Below are positions 56,422 through 64,000 of a DNA stretch of 64,000 bases, piece by piece; the stretch's first letter is position 1, and every line of letters starts with the position of its first letter. The stretch lies in NCBI RefSeq assembly GCF_000807855.2, contig NZ_JRYR02000002.1:1393429-1457428 (forward strand). Reading direction: 5' to 3'. A program made the translations under genes and the position numbers. The DNA comes from Flammeovirga pacifica. Its GTDB lineage: Bacteria > Bacteroidota > Bacteroidia > Cytophagales > Flammeovirgaceae. The notes beneath the pieces were generated by a model, which saw only the letters and a program-made list of their open reading frames with translations, did no database searches and had not been told where the DNA came from.

Positions 56422-59400
56422 ATGAAAAGTTATTATTTAATATTACTCTGTTTTGTTGGGTTATTATTTATCAACCCCTTAAAAGCAAAAGAAATAAATG
56501 CTCCTGATAAGGTAGTGACGTATAAAACTATTGATAATATAGATTTAAAACTTCACTTCTTTTATCCCCCTAACCATAAAGCAACAGACCAAACAACGGC
56601 CTTATTGTTTTTCCATGGCGGCGGTTGGAATGGCGGTGCACCTAGTCAACTTTATGCACAAAGTGAATACCTTGCTTCTAGAGGTTTAGTAGTGGTAAGT
56701 GCTCAATATAGAGTCAATAAAGCTAACGGAACTTCTCCAATAGAGTGTGTAAAGGATGGGAAATCGGCCATGCGATGGTTGAGAACTCACGCCAATGAAT
56801 ACGGTATCAATGCCAATGAAATTCTTGCAGGCGGTGGTTCAGCAGGCGGTCATGTAGCCGCAGCTTTGGCCATTATTGATGGTTTTAATGAGGAAGGTGA
56901 AGATACTTCTGTAAGTTGTAGACCAGAAGCATTAGTCCTTTTTAATCCAGCACTTCATAATGGAAAAGAAGGCTATGGATATAATAGAGTAAAAGACTAT
57001 TGGGAGGATTTCTCTCCTTTTCATAATATAGACAAAAATACCCCTCCAACACTGATAATGTTGGGAACGAAAGACACAGTCTTTAAACCAAAGTTAGCCA
57101 AGGAGTTCAAAAATAAAATGGATGAAAATGGTGTGCGTTGCGATCTTAAATTATACCAAGATCAAGTTCACGCTTTTTTCAACAAAGACATGAATTTAGA
57201 AATGCATTATCAAACGATGATAGATGCAGATCAGTTCTTAATTTCTTTAGGTTATTTAAAAGGACAACCGAAAGCTTTAAACACTTTTTTAGCTGAACAC
57301 AAGGAAGAAAATGCTTTAAGATTATGGTATGATGCTCCTGCTAAAGACTGGCAATCTCAAGCCTTACCGATTGGAAATGGCTATATGGGAGCGATGTTTT
57401 TTGGAGGAATCAACAAAGAGCAAATTCAATTTTCTGAAGGTACTTTATGGAGTGGCGGTCCCGGTAGCAACGAAGATTATAATTTTGGTGTGAGAAAGGA
57501 TGCTTGGAAACACTTAGCTCCTGTGCGTAAATTATTAGATGAAGGTAAATTTGAAGAAGCACATGCCTTGGCGAAAAAGGAACTGACAGGTGTGCTGCAT
57601 AAAAGTGAGAATGACCTAAGTACATTTGGTGATTATGGTGCGCAACAAACCACAGGTGATATTTTTATCACTGTCAATCACTCTGAAAAAGTAAGCAATT
57701 ACAAACGTAGTTTAGATATCGAAAAAGCAGAAGGATATGTTACTTATAACATAGGTGATAACCATTATAAAAGAACCTACTTTGGTAATTATCCATCAAA
57801 ATTAATGGCTTATAAGTTTGAATCTGATCAGGCTGAAAATTATACCATTGCTTTTTCATCTCCTCATAAAAAAACAAAGGAATCGTTTAAAAAAGGACTT
57901 TATTCTTATCAAGGAGAAGTAATTGACAACGGTATGCAATTTGAAACTTGCCTCAAGATAGCATCTGATGGTAAAGTGAGTTTTGATGAAGGAAAAATTA
58001 AAGTCAAAAATGCAAAATACTTTGTGGCGTATCATGTAGCCACAACAGACTATATCAATCAATACCCTACGTATACAGGGAATGATTTTATTGGAGAGAA
58101 CAAGCAACTAATACATCAATTAAAAGGAAAATCATTTGAAGATCTTCAAAAAGAACACCGTTTAGATTATCAAAATTTATTTGAAAGAGTAGATTTTCAT
58201 TTAGGATATAAAGAAGGAGAAGACCTTCCTACAGATCGTCGTTTAATGGCTTATTCTAAAGGAAAAAATGATTTTTGGTTGGAACAATTGTATTTCCAAT
58301 TCAGTCGTTATTTAATGATTTCTTCTTCAAGACCGGGTACAATGCCAATGCATTTACAAGGAAAATGGAACAACTCTACCAACCCTGCATGGGCATGTGA
58401 TTATCATATGAACATCAACCAACAAATGCTGTATTGGCCTGCAGAAGTTGCCAATTTAAGTGAGTGTGAAGAGCCTTTGAACGATTATATTGAAAGTTTA
58501 GTTGAGCCGGGAAAAGTAACCGCCAAAGAGTTCTTTAATGCGAGAGGTTGGACGGTCAGTACTATGAACAACCCATTTGGATATACTTCTTCTGGATGGG
58601 GTTTCCCATGGGGATTCTTCCCCGCAGGTGCAGGTTGGATTTCACAGCATTTATGGGAACATTATGAGTTTACACAAGATGATCAATTCTTGAAAAATCA
58701 AGCCTATCCAATTATGAAAGAGGCGGCTTTATTTTGGGTAGATTATCTTCAAGAAGATGAAAAAGGAAATTTAGTTTCCTACCCTTCTTATTCTCCTGAA
58801 CATGGAGGGATTTCAAAAGGAGCATCAATGGATCATCAAATTGCATGGGACTTATTTAATAACTGTATAGCTGCTTGTGAGGTACTCGAAATTGATGCAG
58901 ATTTTAAAAAGGAGATCACAACGATTAGAGATAAAATTGCTCCTCCAACCATTGGTTCATGGGGACAACTACAAGAATGGATGGAAGATGTTGACGATCC
59001 TGATAACAAGCACCGACACGTTTCTCATCTGTATGCCTTACACCCCGGCAAGCAAATCTCCTTAGAAAAAACACCCGAATGGGCAGAAGCTACGAGAGTA
59101 AGTTTAAATGCTAGAGGTGACGGAGGAACAGGTTGGTCATTAGCATGGAAAGTCAATTTCTGGTCGCGTTTAAAAGACGGGGATAGAGCGTATCAATTAT
59201 ACAGAAGGTTGTTACAACCTATCGGTTTTGAAGACGAGAGTATTCATAGTTCAGGAACTTACGCCAATCTGTTTTGTGGTCATCCTCCTTTCCAATTAGA
59301 CGGAAATATGGGCGGTGCAGCAGGTATGGCAGAAATGTTGATTCAGTCGCAAACGGGTACTTTAGAAATTCTCCCTGCCCTTCCTAAAGCATGGAAGAGT

Positions 59401-59580
59401 GGCAGTGTAAAAGGTTTAAAAGCCAGAGGCGGATATGTAATAGACATTTCATGGAAAAATGGAAAACTGAAAACATTAAGCATCACTTCAGTGAAAAACG
59501 GACCTTGTACTTTACTTTATAAAGGTAAGCAACAAGTGAAAGAAATGGTGGCAGGTGAAACAGTGGAAGTGAAATTTTAA
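56422..59580 (+). CDS. esterase-GH95 fusion (alpha-L-fucosidase/alpha-L-galactosidase family)
   Basis: This 1052-residue secreted protein has two catalytic parts. Residues about 25-285 are an alpha/beta-hydrolase with the HGGGW oxyanion motif (His65) and nucleophile Ser140 in GGGSAGGH, plus a late DQVHAFF histidine. Residues about 299-1052 are GH95: ALPIGNGYMGAMFFGG at the start, the YHMNINQQMLYWPAEVANLSE block with Asn664 and Asn666, the likely general acid Glu793 in YSPEHGG, and Asp960 in QLDGNMG. GH95 enzymes cleave alpha-1,2-L-fucose or alpha-L-galactose by inversion. GH95 proteins are usually around 750-800 residues without an esterase, so this is a natural fusion that may deacylate and then remove the same side sugar. 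It is followed 1 bp later by GH29. Confidence 0.9.
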   Translation: MKSYYLILLCFVGLLFINPLKAKEINAPDKVVTYKTIDNIDLKLHFFYPPNHKATDQTTALLFFHGGGWNGGAPSQLYAQSEYLASRGLVVVSAQYRVNKANGTSPIECVKDGKSAMRWLRTHANEYGINANEILAGGGSAGGHVAAALAIIDGFNEEGEDTSVSCRPEALVLFNPALHNGKEGYGYNRVKDYWEDFSPFHNIDKNTPPTLIMLGTKDTVFKPKLAKEFKNKMDENGVRCDLKLYQDQVHAFFNKDMNLEMHYQTMIDADQFLISLGYLKGQPKALNTFLAEHKEENALRLWYDAPAKDWQSQALPIGNGYMGAMFFGGINKEQIQFSEGTLWSGGPGSNEDYNFGVRKDAWKHLAPVRKLLDEGKFEEAHALAKKELTGVLHKSENDLSTFGDYGAQQTTGDIFITVNHSEKVSNYKRSLDIEKAEGYVTYNIGDNHYKRTYFGNYPSKLMAYKFESDQAENYTIAFSSPHKKTKESFKKGLYSYQGEVIDNGMQFETCLKIASDGKVSFDEGKIKVKNAKYFVAYHVATTDYINQYPTYTGNDFIGENKQLIHQLKGKSFEDLQKEHRLDYQNLFERVDFHLGYKEGEDLPTDRRLMAYSKGKNDFWLEQLYFQFSRYLMISSSRPGTMPMHLQGKWNNSTNPAWACDYHMNINQQMLYWPAEVANLSECEEPLNDYIESLVEPGKVTAKEFFNARGWTVSTMNNPFGYTSSGWGFPWGFFPAGAGWISQHLWEHYEFTQDDQFLKNQAYPIMKEAALFWVDYLQEDEKGNLVSYPSYSPEHGGISKGASMDHQIAWDLFNNCIAACEVLEIDADFKKEITTIRDKIAPPTIGSWGQLQEWMEDVDDPDNKHRHVSHLYALHPGKQISLEKTPEWAEATRVSLNARGDGGTGWSLAWKVNFWSRLKDGDRAYQLYRRLLQPIGFEDESIHSSGTYANLFCGHPPFQLDGNMGGAAGMAEMLIQSQTGTLEILPALPKAWKSGSVKGLKARGGYVIDISWKNGKLKTLSITSVKNGPCTLLYKGKQQVKEMVAGETVEVKF

Positions 59581-59581
59581 G

Positions 59582-61081
59582 ATGAAACAACACATTATCA
59601 TTCTTGCATTATTATTCTCTACTCTTCTTTCTTGTGGACAACAAAAAGGCAAACAATTATCTCAAAAAGAGGTAGCTGACCTAGCTGTTGAAATGGAAGG
59701 TGGAGATAATTCTGGCGATTTACCATGGCGTTTAAAATTAAAGCAACCTCTACCCTTTTCAAAGGGTGGAGATTGGTTTAAAGATGCCGGGTTAGGATTA
59801 TTTATTCATTGGGGCCCTGCTTCTGCCTATTATGGTTCACCATGGAAAATGCGTAGACCGTCATCAAAGGGAGCTACGACTCCCATGGTTTCATATGAAG
59901 AATACTATACTACCTCAACAAAAAAATTTAAAGCCGAAAACTATGCTCCTTCTTTATGGATTGAAGCCGCTAAGAAAGCTGGTTTTAAATATGTTGTATT
60001 AACTTCTAAACACCATGATGGATATACACTATGGCCAAGTCATCATACTGATTTTGGTGTGCAAAAATACCTCAATGGTAAAGATCTTATTCAACCTTAT
60101 GTTGATGCAGTGAAGGAAAATGACCTTAAACTTGGCTTTTACTATTCTGGAGTGGATTGGTATCTAGATAGAGATTATATGTCTCTGATGAAAACTAAAA
60201 AAGGGGAACTCAATTGGAAAGGGGAATATGTAAAAGCGAATACTATTCCTTCTTTACCTCTAAAAATTATAGAGCAAAAGAAAAAAATCGCTCTTGAATT
60301 GATGGAGAAATACACCCCAGATTTATGGTGGTGGGATTCTGGACTTCCTCTGTCTTTAGAGGAAACAGCGCATACATATAATACCGATATGGTATTTAAC
60401 AATAGAGGAAATGTTCATCATAAAGATTTTAAAAATGGTCCTTACCCCGGTGCACACTATGTAACTCCTGAAAATTTTCATAATGTGCAATGGAAATACA
60501 TGAAAAAGCTCCAAGAAAAAGGGATCAAATGGGAGGTCTGTATGGGCATAAATTTAGGGTATGGATGGTTTTATGATGGAAGCTCCAAAGACAGTGAAAG
60601 GATTCGTGACCTTGGTGATATTATGTTTGCAGCGGCTAGAGTTCGATCTTGGGGGGGTAATCTTTTATTGAATATCAAGCCACGTCCTGATGGTACTTTA
60701 CCAGAAGAAAATTACAAAATGTTTGAGCGAATGGAACGATGGATGTCACATAGTGGTATTTCATTTTTCAACGTGAAAGGAACACACTTCCCTGAGCACT
60801 CAAACGTTCCTATTACAACATCAAAAGATGGTTCTATTTGGTATATACATGCTCGCCCAGGAGAATCTAAATGGCAAAAAGGTGGATTTTATGAACACTG
60901 TGAGCCAGGAGAACCTATTCGTATTCAAAATATTAAAAATGTGGTCTCTGTGAAATTATTAAGAACTGGTGAAAATGTAAGTTACCAATTTCAAAATGAT
61001 GAATTAGTCATTGAAAACCCTGATGCAAATCCTGATGGTTTACATGAGGTTTTTGAGGTGAAAATTAAGGTTGTGCAATAA
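59582..61081 (+). CDS. GH29 alpha-L-fucosidase lipoprotein
   Basis: This 499-residue lipoprotein (lipobox TLLSC, Cys18) has GLGLFIHWGPASAYYGSPW at the start of the barrel. YVVLTSKHHDGYTLWPS is the family's substrate-binding His-His block. Asp252 in LWWWDSGLP is the likely nucleophile. GGNLLLNIKPRPDGTLP is the conserved late strand. The N-terminal insertion (QKEVADLAVEMEGGDN) is unusual. GH29 members release alpha-L-fucose with retention. Together with GH95 and the FucU-like protein this argues for L-fucose or its 6-hydroxy relative L-galactose in the substrate. It is the last gene of the operon; a large nested hairpin lies downstream. Confidence 0.93.
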   Translation: MKQHIIILALLFSTLLSCGQQKGKQLSQKEVADLAVEMEGGDNSGDLPWRLKLKQPLPFSKGGDWFKDAGLGLFIHWGPASAYYGSPWKMRRPSSKGATTPMVSYEEYYTTSTKKFKAENYAPSLWIEAAKKAGFKYVVLTSKHHDGYTLWPSHHTDFGVQKYLNGKDLIQPYVDAVKENDLKLGFYYSGVDWYLDRDYMSLMKTKKGELNWKGEYVKANTIPSLPLKIIEQKKKIALELMEKYTPDLWWWDSGLPLSLEETAHTYNTDMVFNNRGNVHHKDFKNGPYPGAHYVTPENFHNVQWKYMKKLQEKGIKWEVCMGINLGYGWFYDGSSKDSERIRDLGDIMFAAARVRSWGGNLLLNIKPRPDGTLPEENYKMFERMERWMSHSGISFFNVKGTHFPEHSNVPITTSKDGSIWYIHARPGESKWQKGGFYEHCEPGEPIRIQNIKNVVSVKLLRTGENVSYQFQNDELVIENPDANPDGLHEVFEVKIKVVQ

Positions 61082-61169
61082 AGAAGGTTGCCTATCAAAA
61101 CCTACAGGGGAAAGCAAATTGCAAGCATTTAGATCTTAAATTATCATTCCTCCTAAGGACCATAAAACA

Positions 61170-61231
61170 CAAAGCATTGTGTTTTCTACAAAACGGTTTA
61201 AATATAAACCTTGTAGCAACACAATGCTTTG
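61170..61231. repeat. 62-bp nested palindrome
   Basis: Outer arms CAAAGCATTGTGTT (61170-61183) and AACACAATGCTTTG (61218-61231) pair over 14 bp. Inside, CTACAA/TTGTAG and GGTTTA/TAAACC pair again around an AATA loop. It lies between the convergent GH29 and methyltransferase genes, so it may end both transcripts, though no T run follows. Its length and nested form also suit a small mobile palindromic element. Confidence 0.75.
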
Positions 61232-61262
61232 AAAATGAACCTAAAATAGTTTAATCAACTAT

Positions 61263-62330
61263 TTATTGATGCTTAAGCACCCATAATTCTACTTTCTCAG
61301 ATTCACGTAAGTGAATATTTCGTTTTGTTTTATCAGACGCTTTTTTCACCGATTTCGTTAATTTCAACTCTAATTTAAAACGACCTCCTTCTTCAATTTC
61401 TTTTTGTATAGGATGTTCTGTCGTGGTATCAGAAATTTCTGCAAGGTTAGAGAAAATGATCACAATCTGTCCCTCTTCAGCTAAATGATTCTTAGCATCT
61501 TTAAAGAAATCTGGGAACAAATTCTCAGGGTAATAAATAGCTGAATCATACTTATCTGCATCACTTTTGATAGGTAACCAAGGTGGATTAAACACTATCA
61601 ATTCATGAGGTTTCTCCCACTTAGCAAATAGATTCCCATAATCTAGCTCAATTTTACGAGACAGTTTTGTCGTTCCCATAAATTCTGCAAGACCTACAAT
61701 CGCATTTGGGTTGGTATCTGTTGCAAAGACTTTTTGAAAGCCATGTTTTACCATTTGCATTGAAAGTACACCACAGCCTACTCCGATATCGTAAGCGGCT
61801 TTTTTAGGTCCTTCATATCTTTTCAACCAGTTATCAAACAAAACAAGATGGTCAAACCTTGTAGGGAAATAAACGCCATAATAAGGATGTACTTTATTTC
61901 TTAATACAGGTAACACTATCCCTTTTTTGTTCCATTGCCATGCACTATTTAGTCCCTGTATATCTGGAAGCGTTAAAATAAAGTTAGGTGTACTAGGATA
62001 TAATTTTTCTAGCCAACCAATAGAAGGTGCTTTTTTTACATCCAATTTATGTTCCTTTATACGGATTAAGACTCTATGCGATAATTCACGGTATTCTTTC
62101 CTAAACTCACGTTGTTCTTGAAAAGAATTGCCTGAGAACTTTTTCTTTAAATAGCCCTGAATTTCATGCAATAAATCTAAACCGTTCTTGTACATTTCAT
62201 CTACTAAAACATACTTTCCATTTTCTAAACTTTTGATAGTCTCACCGATCGGAGAGTTCTCTGTAAAAGTTGAAAACTTTATATCTGAACCAACAGGAGT
62301 TGGTTTATTGATCTTTATTTCCGAATTCAT
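61263..62330 (-). CDS. class I SAM-dependent methyltransferase (HemK/RsmC-like small domain)
   Basis: This 355-residue cytosolic protein has a C-terminal Rossmann methyltransferase domain. AYDIGVGCGVLSMQMVKHG is the SAM-binding motif I, VFATDTNPNAI motif II and IVFNPPWLPI motif IV. N-P-P-W is typical of enzymes that methylate an amino nitrogen of a base or glutamine. The N-terminal 160 residues are helical and unassigned. It is not part of the carbohydrate locus. The substrate (RNA base, protein glutamine or DNA) cannot be told. The ATG at 62330 gives a plausible N-terminus and no upstream gene is close. Confidence 0.85.
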   Translation of the reverse strand: MNSEIKINKPTPVGSDIKFSTFTENSPIGETIKSLENGKYVLVDEMYKNGLDLLHEIQGYLKKKFSGNSFQEQREFRKEYRELSHRVLIRIKEHKLDVKKAPSIGWLEKLYPSTPNFILTLPDIQGLNSAWQWNKKGIVLPVLRNKVHPYYGVYFPTRFDHLVLFDNWLKRYEGPKKAAYDIGVGCGVLSMQMVKHGFQKVFATDTNPNAIVGLAEFMGTTKLSRKIELDYGNLFAKWEKPHELIVFNPPWLPIKSDADKYDSAIYYPENLFPDFFKDAKNHLAEEGQIVIIFSNLAEISDTTTEHPIQKEIEEGGRFKLELKLTKSVKKASDKTKRNIHLRESEKVELWVLKHQ

Positions 62331-62935
62331 ATATTATGTATTTTTAACATTTTGATTGAAATTATCCCTGTTCTCTTACTTCAAATCTCCAATTTACCGC
62401 GTGATAATGCTCAATAAAGTATAAAATCGGGGTTCTTTCTTAAACTAGTAAAATTTAAGTGATAAGAAGAGGAACATGTTAAAGAAAAAAATATCTCAAC
62501 CCTCGAATGAAATACTATGTTTTAAGCACATCACTAATTTTATCCAAACAACTTTAACCCTAATCCTTTCATTTTTTTCACTCTCTTTCTGTATAAATTT
62601 AATACTCTACAGTATTTATCAATCATCAAAAAAACTTGTAATGGACATGTTCGCCAATCTCAATACACTCTTAATTTAAATGACGTAAAAGAAGTAAGAA
62701 TTAAAAAGTATACGATAAGTGTATTGGGAATCGTAATTATTCTGTACAAAATATTGCAAATTATTAATTTTAATATAATTTCAATCACAACACCCTGATA
62801 AACAACTCTTTGAAATCGTCTTTATTTTGAATCTTTATGATGACACTTTAAAACTAGCTTGTATGTTTGTGAAAGAACAAACGAGTAATTTTTTTTTGAA
62901 TTACTTTATTTAATTAACAAAAGCTACTATTTATC
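62331..62935. other. 605-bp AT-rich spacer between methyltransferase genes
   Basis: This must contain divergent promoters. A 67-residue plus-strand frame at 62476-62679 has one hydrophobic stretch (LTLILSFFSLSFCINLILY), but its composition matches the surrounding AT-rich DNA and no ribosome binding site is visible, so it is not called. No strong hairpin was seen. Confidence 0.4.
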
Positions 62936-63718
62936 ATGAGTAAAGTTATCCAACGTAAAAAGCAATCTAATTCCGTCTATGACAGACGTTCATTAGCTAT
63001 TGATTACAAACACCTACCCTCCATCTTAAAAAAAGGTTTGAGAGTACTTGATGTGGGTTGTGCCACAGGGTCTATTACTAAAGATATCGCTAATTTAGTT
63101 GGTGCATCTGGAAAAGTGATTGGTATAGATCACACAAAACACATGATTGATGACGGTAATGATGCCTATTGTGAGACCAAAAAACTAGAATTATTGCACA
63201 GTGATCTCTATTCTTACGAACCATCAGAACCTTTTGATTTAATTGTAAGTGCAAGGGTAATACAATGGATGGAAAACCCAATAAATGCCTTATTGAAGAT
63301 CAAAAGTATGTTGAAACCCGGAGGGCAAATTTCTATTTTAGATTATAATCATGAAAGACTAGAATGGGTACCTCAACCACCCATTAGTATGCGTAACTTT
63401 TATCAGAGTTTTCTAAAATGGAGAGCTGATGCTGGAATGAATAATGCCATCGGTACAGATTTACCACATCTATTATCGCAAATAGGTTTTAAAAATATTG
63501 AAGTGGTCCCCTCTCATGAAGTATATACGCCTAAACGAGAAGATTTTGAAGAAAGAGTAAAAATTTGGTCAGAAGTAGCTAGTCTAAAACAGATTGCTGA
63601 TGAAGGATATATATCTGAATATAACCGATTAAGAGCCATTGATGACTACAACAATTGGGTAGAGAATGAGGCACAATTAATGAAAATGTTTTTATATGAT
63701 GTAAGAGGAACGTTATAA
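62936..63718 (+). CDS. class I SAM-dependent methyltransferase (UbiE/Methyltransf_11 type)
   Basis: This 260-residue protein has the canonical motif I VLDVGCATGSITKDIANLVG, an acidic motif II end (VIGIDHTKHMI), and a post-motif block LKPGGQISILDYNHERLEW. It belongs to the large group of small-molecule methyltransferases; the C-terminal part (QPPISMRNFYQSFLKWRADAGM) is typical of a Bacteroidota subgroup. The methyl acceptor is unknown. No neighbour explains its role. Confidence 0.88.
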   Translation: MSKVIQRKKQSNSVYDRRSLAIDYKHLPSILKKGLRVLDVGCATGSITKDIANLVGASGKVIGIDHTKHMIDDGNDAYCETKKLELLHSDLYSYEPSEPFDLIVSARVIQWMENPINALLKIKSMLKPGGQISILDYNHERLEWVPQPPISMRNFYQSFLKWRADAGMNNAIGTDLPHLLSQIGFKNIEVVPSHEVYTPKREDFEERVKIWSEVASLKQIADEGYISEYNRLRAIDDYNNWVENEAQLMKMFLYDVRGTL

Positions 63719-64000
63719 TCATCCTCAATATTCGATGAAGTTTTTTCTGATTTAGCCTCTACAAAATACACACAATAGGCTAATTGTCAATAATTTAAAA
63801 CAGAAACAGACAGGGTGTTGCCTTTTTTGTGATCATTTTGGTTAATTCTGTGATACTTTGTATTAGAATCTGTTCATCAAAAGTATTTATCTGTTCTTAT
63901 GACTAAGCCTCGAATGGTATGTTTGTATTGTAATAACAATGTATCGTCAAATGTATTTATACTATAGACAGTATCATTTTGAGCAGAATAAAGAAGTGTG
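63719..64000. other. 3' edge of the window, no gene seen
   Basis: This AT-rich spacer contains TTTTTTGTGATCA near 63833 and GATACTTTGTATTA near 63852, which look like promoter pieces for a gene beyond the edge. No frame is supported. Confidence 0.35.

Noticed and set aside
62476-62679. 67-residue plus-strand frame with a hydrophobic stretch
   Set aside because: The composition is that of the AT-rich spacer; no conserved motif or ribosome binding site is visible.
1-64000. CRISPR arrays, rRNA or tRNA genes, complete insertion sequences
   Set aside because: No regularly spaced repeats, cloverleaf sequences or transposase genes were seen on reading the window.

Overview
The window looks like a chromosomal segment of a marine Bacteroidota bacterium, most likely a Flammeovirga-like member of the Cytophagales; the genus is inferred. 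The evidence is AT-rich DNA, a SusC/SusD pair with a divergent hybrid two-component regulator, a TAnnTTTG-type promoter in front of susC, few Shine-Dalgarno sequences, many lipoprotein signal peptides, and six large secreted proteins ending in type IX secretion (T9SS) sorting tails. Nearly all of it is one large polysaccharide-degradation region. No rRNA, tRNA, CRISPR array or intact insertion sequence was recognised.

Layout. (1) Positions 2-1078: the 3' part of a beta-helix protein cut by the window edge. (2) Positions 1182-13797, minus strand: susC and susD, a terminator, then GH116, sulfatase, a FucU/RbsD-like lipoprotein, a SGNH acetylesterase and another sulfatase, packed or overlapping. 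(3) Positions 14390-18397: the hybrid regulator, with an unannotated 37-residue membrane peptide candidate in the divergent spacer. (4) Positions 18747-26483, plus strand: a multimodular clan GH-A glycosidase, a sulfatase and a beta-helix protein, with a Crp-like regulator on the other strand. (5) Positions 26870-29300, minus strand: a small non-carbohydrate island (uracil-DNA glycosylase family protein, ClbS/DfsB-like protein, Hsp31/HchA-like protein). (6) Positions 29828-44921: two long beta-helix proteins, a second GH-A glycosidase and a 1344-residue beta-propeller protein, all T9SS cargo. (7) Positions 45202-49319: a CHASE3 histidine kinase and a GH2 beta-galactosidase. (8) Positions 49699-61081: two duplicated sulfatases, then GH43 (exo-beta-1,3-galactanase type), a GH2, an esterase-GH95 fusion and a GH29 fucosidase. 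(9) Positions 61263-63718: two methyltransferases outside the pathway.

How the genes probably work together. T9SS-secreted beta-helix, GH-A and propeller proteins, carrying carbohydrate-binding and Ig-like modules, would cut the polymer outside the cell. SusC/SusD import oligosaccharides and the hybrid regulator senses one of them. Five sulfatases, two esterase domains, GH2, GH43, GH95, GH29 and GH116 enzymes then strip substituents. Sulfatases together with an exo-beta-1,3-galactanase-like enzyme, beta-galactosidases, fucosidase/L-galactosidase families and a fucose-mutarotase-like protein suggest a sulfated galactan bearing L-fucose or L-galactose. This substrate is an inference.

The best candidates for undescribed biology are the beta-helix family, the propeller protein, a 75-80 residue accessory module present three times, the exported FucU-like lipoprotein and the esterase-GH95 fusion.
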